The notes beneath the pieces are model-generated. The model saw nothing but the letters and a program-made list of their open reading frames with translations. It made no database searches and had not been told where the DNA came from. Both the position numbers and the translations under genes were made by a program. This document shows positions 6,502 through 7,232 of a stretch of 7,232 nucleotides of DNA, one piece after another. The stretch is from Dethiosulfovibrio sp. Its GTDB lineage: Bacteria; Synergistota; Synergistia; Synergistales; Dethiosulfovibrionaceae. Position 1 is the first letter of the stretch. Each line of letters begins with the position of its first letter. The stretch covers positions 1 to 7,232 of the forward strand of contig JAQUTB010000080.1 of the NCBI GenBank assembly GCA_028709985.1, given 5' to 3'.

Positions 6502-6533
6502 GAGTTTATTGGCCTAAAAAGGAGGCATGACCT

Positions 6534-6905
6534 ATGGCGGTTGAAAATATCGCTTTGTCGTCTCATCCCGCCTCTAGGAATGTTATCCATAGCCCGACCT
6601 TAGGGCTTAGCCGTGTCGAAAAAGACGATAAAGAAAGCGGATACGTTCCTGATTTTGAGGAGTCCTCTCTTTCTAGCAAAGAGGAGATCTCCCGTTCTCT
6701 GGAGGTTGCGGAGCAGGTTGCTCAGGCCTTTGACAGACAGCTCCGTTTTCGTTTTAGAGATGAAACGGACGGATTTCAGGTTGAGGTTCTGGAATTTAAT
6801 GGGTCTGAAGAAAAAATAATTAGAAAGATACCTCCTGACAGCGTTATAAACTTTATCGAACATGTCCAGGAGATGTTCGGAGCTCTCATAGACGTGGAAG
6901 CCTGA
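6534..6905 (+). CDS. flaG: FlaG family protein
   Basis: FlaG proteins are small proteins encoded beside flagellin; in several bacteria their loss lengthens or destabilises the filament, but the molecular role is unclear. The 123-residue product has a variable, charged, probably disordered N-terminus (1-~50). The family domain follows at about 65-120: QAFDRQLRFRFRDETDGFQV, then VLEFNGSEEKIIRKIPPDSV and INFIEHVQEMFGALIDVEA. This matches the usual LKF..HE.TG...V.V.D...G..IR.IPP pattern. No signal peptide or membrane helix is seen. ATG 6534 has AAGGAGG (6519-6525) 8 bases upstream; an ATG at 6527 is in another frame and closes at once. The gene lies between two terminators, so it is probably expressed separately or by read-through from flagellin. 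Confidence 0.9.
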   Translation: MAVENIALSSHPASRNVIHSPTLGLSRVEKDDKESGYVPDFEESSLSSKEEISRSLEVAEQVAQAFDRQLRFRFRDETDGFQVEVLEFNGSEEKIIRKIPPDSVINFIEHVQEMFGALIDVEA

Positions 6906-6930
6906 TTAGGGGTATCATACCGGGAAGTCG

Positions 6931-6960
6931 AAGGGAGCGGCGTGGGCGGCTCCCTTTTAA
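6931..6960 (+). terminator. Intrinsic terminator after flaG
   Basis: AAGGGAGC (6931-6938) pairs with GCTCCCTT (6949-6956) around a 10-base loop, followed by TTAATTTA. It is 25 bases after the flaG stop and separates flaG from pseB. The large loop makes it weaker than the flagellin terminator. Confidence 0.75.
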
Positions 6961-6987
6961 TTTATGTTATTTTAGGGATGTGGGGCT

Positions 6988-7232
6988 TTGTTTAATAATA
7001 AGATTGTTTTGATCACAGGCGGGACCGGCTCTTTTGGCAAGGCTTTTGTGGCTAAACTGCTAAAAAAATATTCTCCTAGGAAGGTCATAGTCTACTCCAG
7101 GGACGAGTTCAAGCAGTTTGAGATGCAGCAGGTTTACGACCATCCTTCCATGAGGTATTTCCTGGGAGACGTCAGAGACGAAGAGCGACTGTCCATGGCG
7201 CTGAAAGGCGTTGAGTATGTTGTTGAGGCCGC
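6988..7232 (+). CDS. pseB: UDP-N-acetylglucosamine 4,6-dehydratase (inverting), PseB, N-terminal part
   Basis: PseB catalyses the first step of CMP-pseudaminic acid synthesis, NADP-dependent 4,6-dehydration with C5 epimerisation of UDP-GlcNAc, in the cytoplasm. The 81 visible residues begin MFNNKIVLITGGTGSFGKAF with the dinucleotide-binding GGTGSFG (11-17). They continue with YSRDEFKQFEMQQ (36-48), typical of PseB and of the related FlaA1/CapD short-chain dehydratases, and FLGDVRD. The gene runs off the end, so the catalytic Lys/Tyr region is not visible. The start is TTG 6988: the frame has a stop at 6973-6975 and no ATG or GTG in between, and the family N-terminus starts here. AGGGATGTGGGG (6974-6985) could bind the ribosome. 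It follows the flaG terminator, so it likely has its own promoter; the AT-rich 6955-6973 is a possible site, but I cannot define boxes. A CapD-like or Leg-pathway relative is less likely given the Maf gene. Confidence 0.88.
   Translation, partial: MFNNKIVLITGGTGSFGKAFVAKLLKKYSPRKVIVYSRDEFKQFEMQQVYDHPSMRYFLGDVRDEERLSMALKGVEYVVEA

Overview
The window is a flagellar-filament locus, read entirely on the + strand. Genes in order: 3' end of flgL (hook-filament junction protein), fliW, csrA, a 910-residue Maf-type flagellin glycosyltransferase, a 774-residue flagellin, flaG, and the 5' end of pseB (first enzyme of pseudaminic-acid synthesis). No RNA gene, insertion sequence or CRISPR array was seen. 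No stretch over 300 bases lacks a gene; the gaps are 19 bases (flgL-fliW), 163 (maf-flagellin), 86 (flagellin-flaG) and 82 (flaG-pseB).

Organism (inference): a motile, moderately GC-rich bacterium that uses many AGG and ATA codons and strong AAGGAGG ribosome-binding sites. The gene order flgL-fliW-csrA-maf-flagellin-flaG-pseB, the very large flagellin and the oversized Maf suggest a member of the Synergistota such as Dethiosulfovibrio. That guess rests on general impression, not on a search.

Layout. Positions 1-3959 look like one co-transcribed run: flgL ends 19 bases before fliW, fliW overlaps csrA by 7 bases, and csrA overlaps maf by an ATGA junction. Positions 3960-4122 are the flagellin leader. 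It holds a hairpin presenting GGA in a hexaloop and a ribosome-binding site that matches the CsrA consensus at 9 of 10 positions. The flagellin is followed by a strong intrinsic terminator, then flaG, a second terminator, and pseB with a TTG start.

How it fits together. In Bacillus subtilis, CsrA represses flagellin translation by binding two leader sites, FliW removes CsrA, and unexported flagellin captures FliW. All three partners are here, and the leader has the expected two-site form. Maf would glycosylate the flagellin with a nonulosonic acid whose synthesis begins with PseB. The window therefore joins the checkpoint, the substrate, the modifying enzyme and the first sugar-synthesis step. 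Less expected features are a terminator-like hairpin inside csrA, a perfect 24-base palindrome inside maf, and a possible flagellar-sigma promoter overlapping the flagellin terminator.
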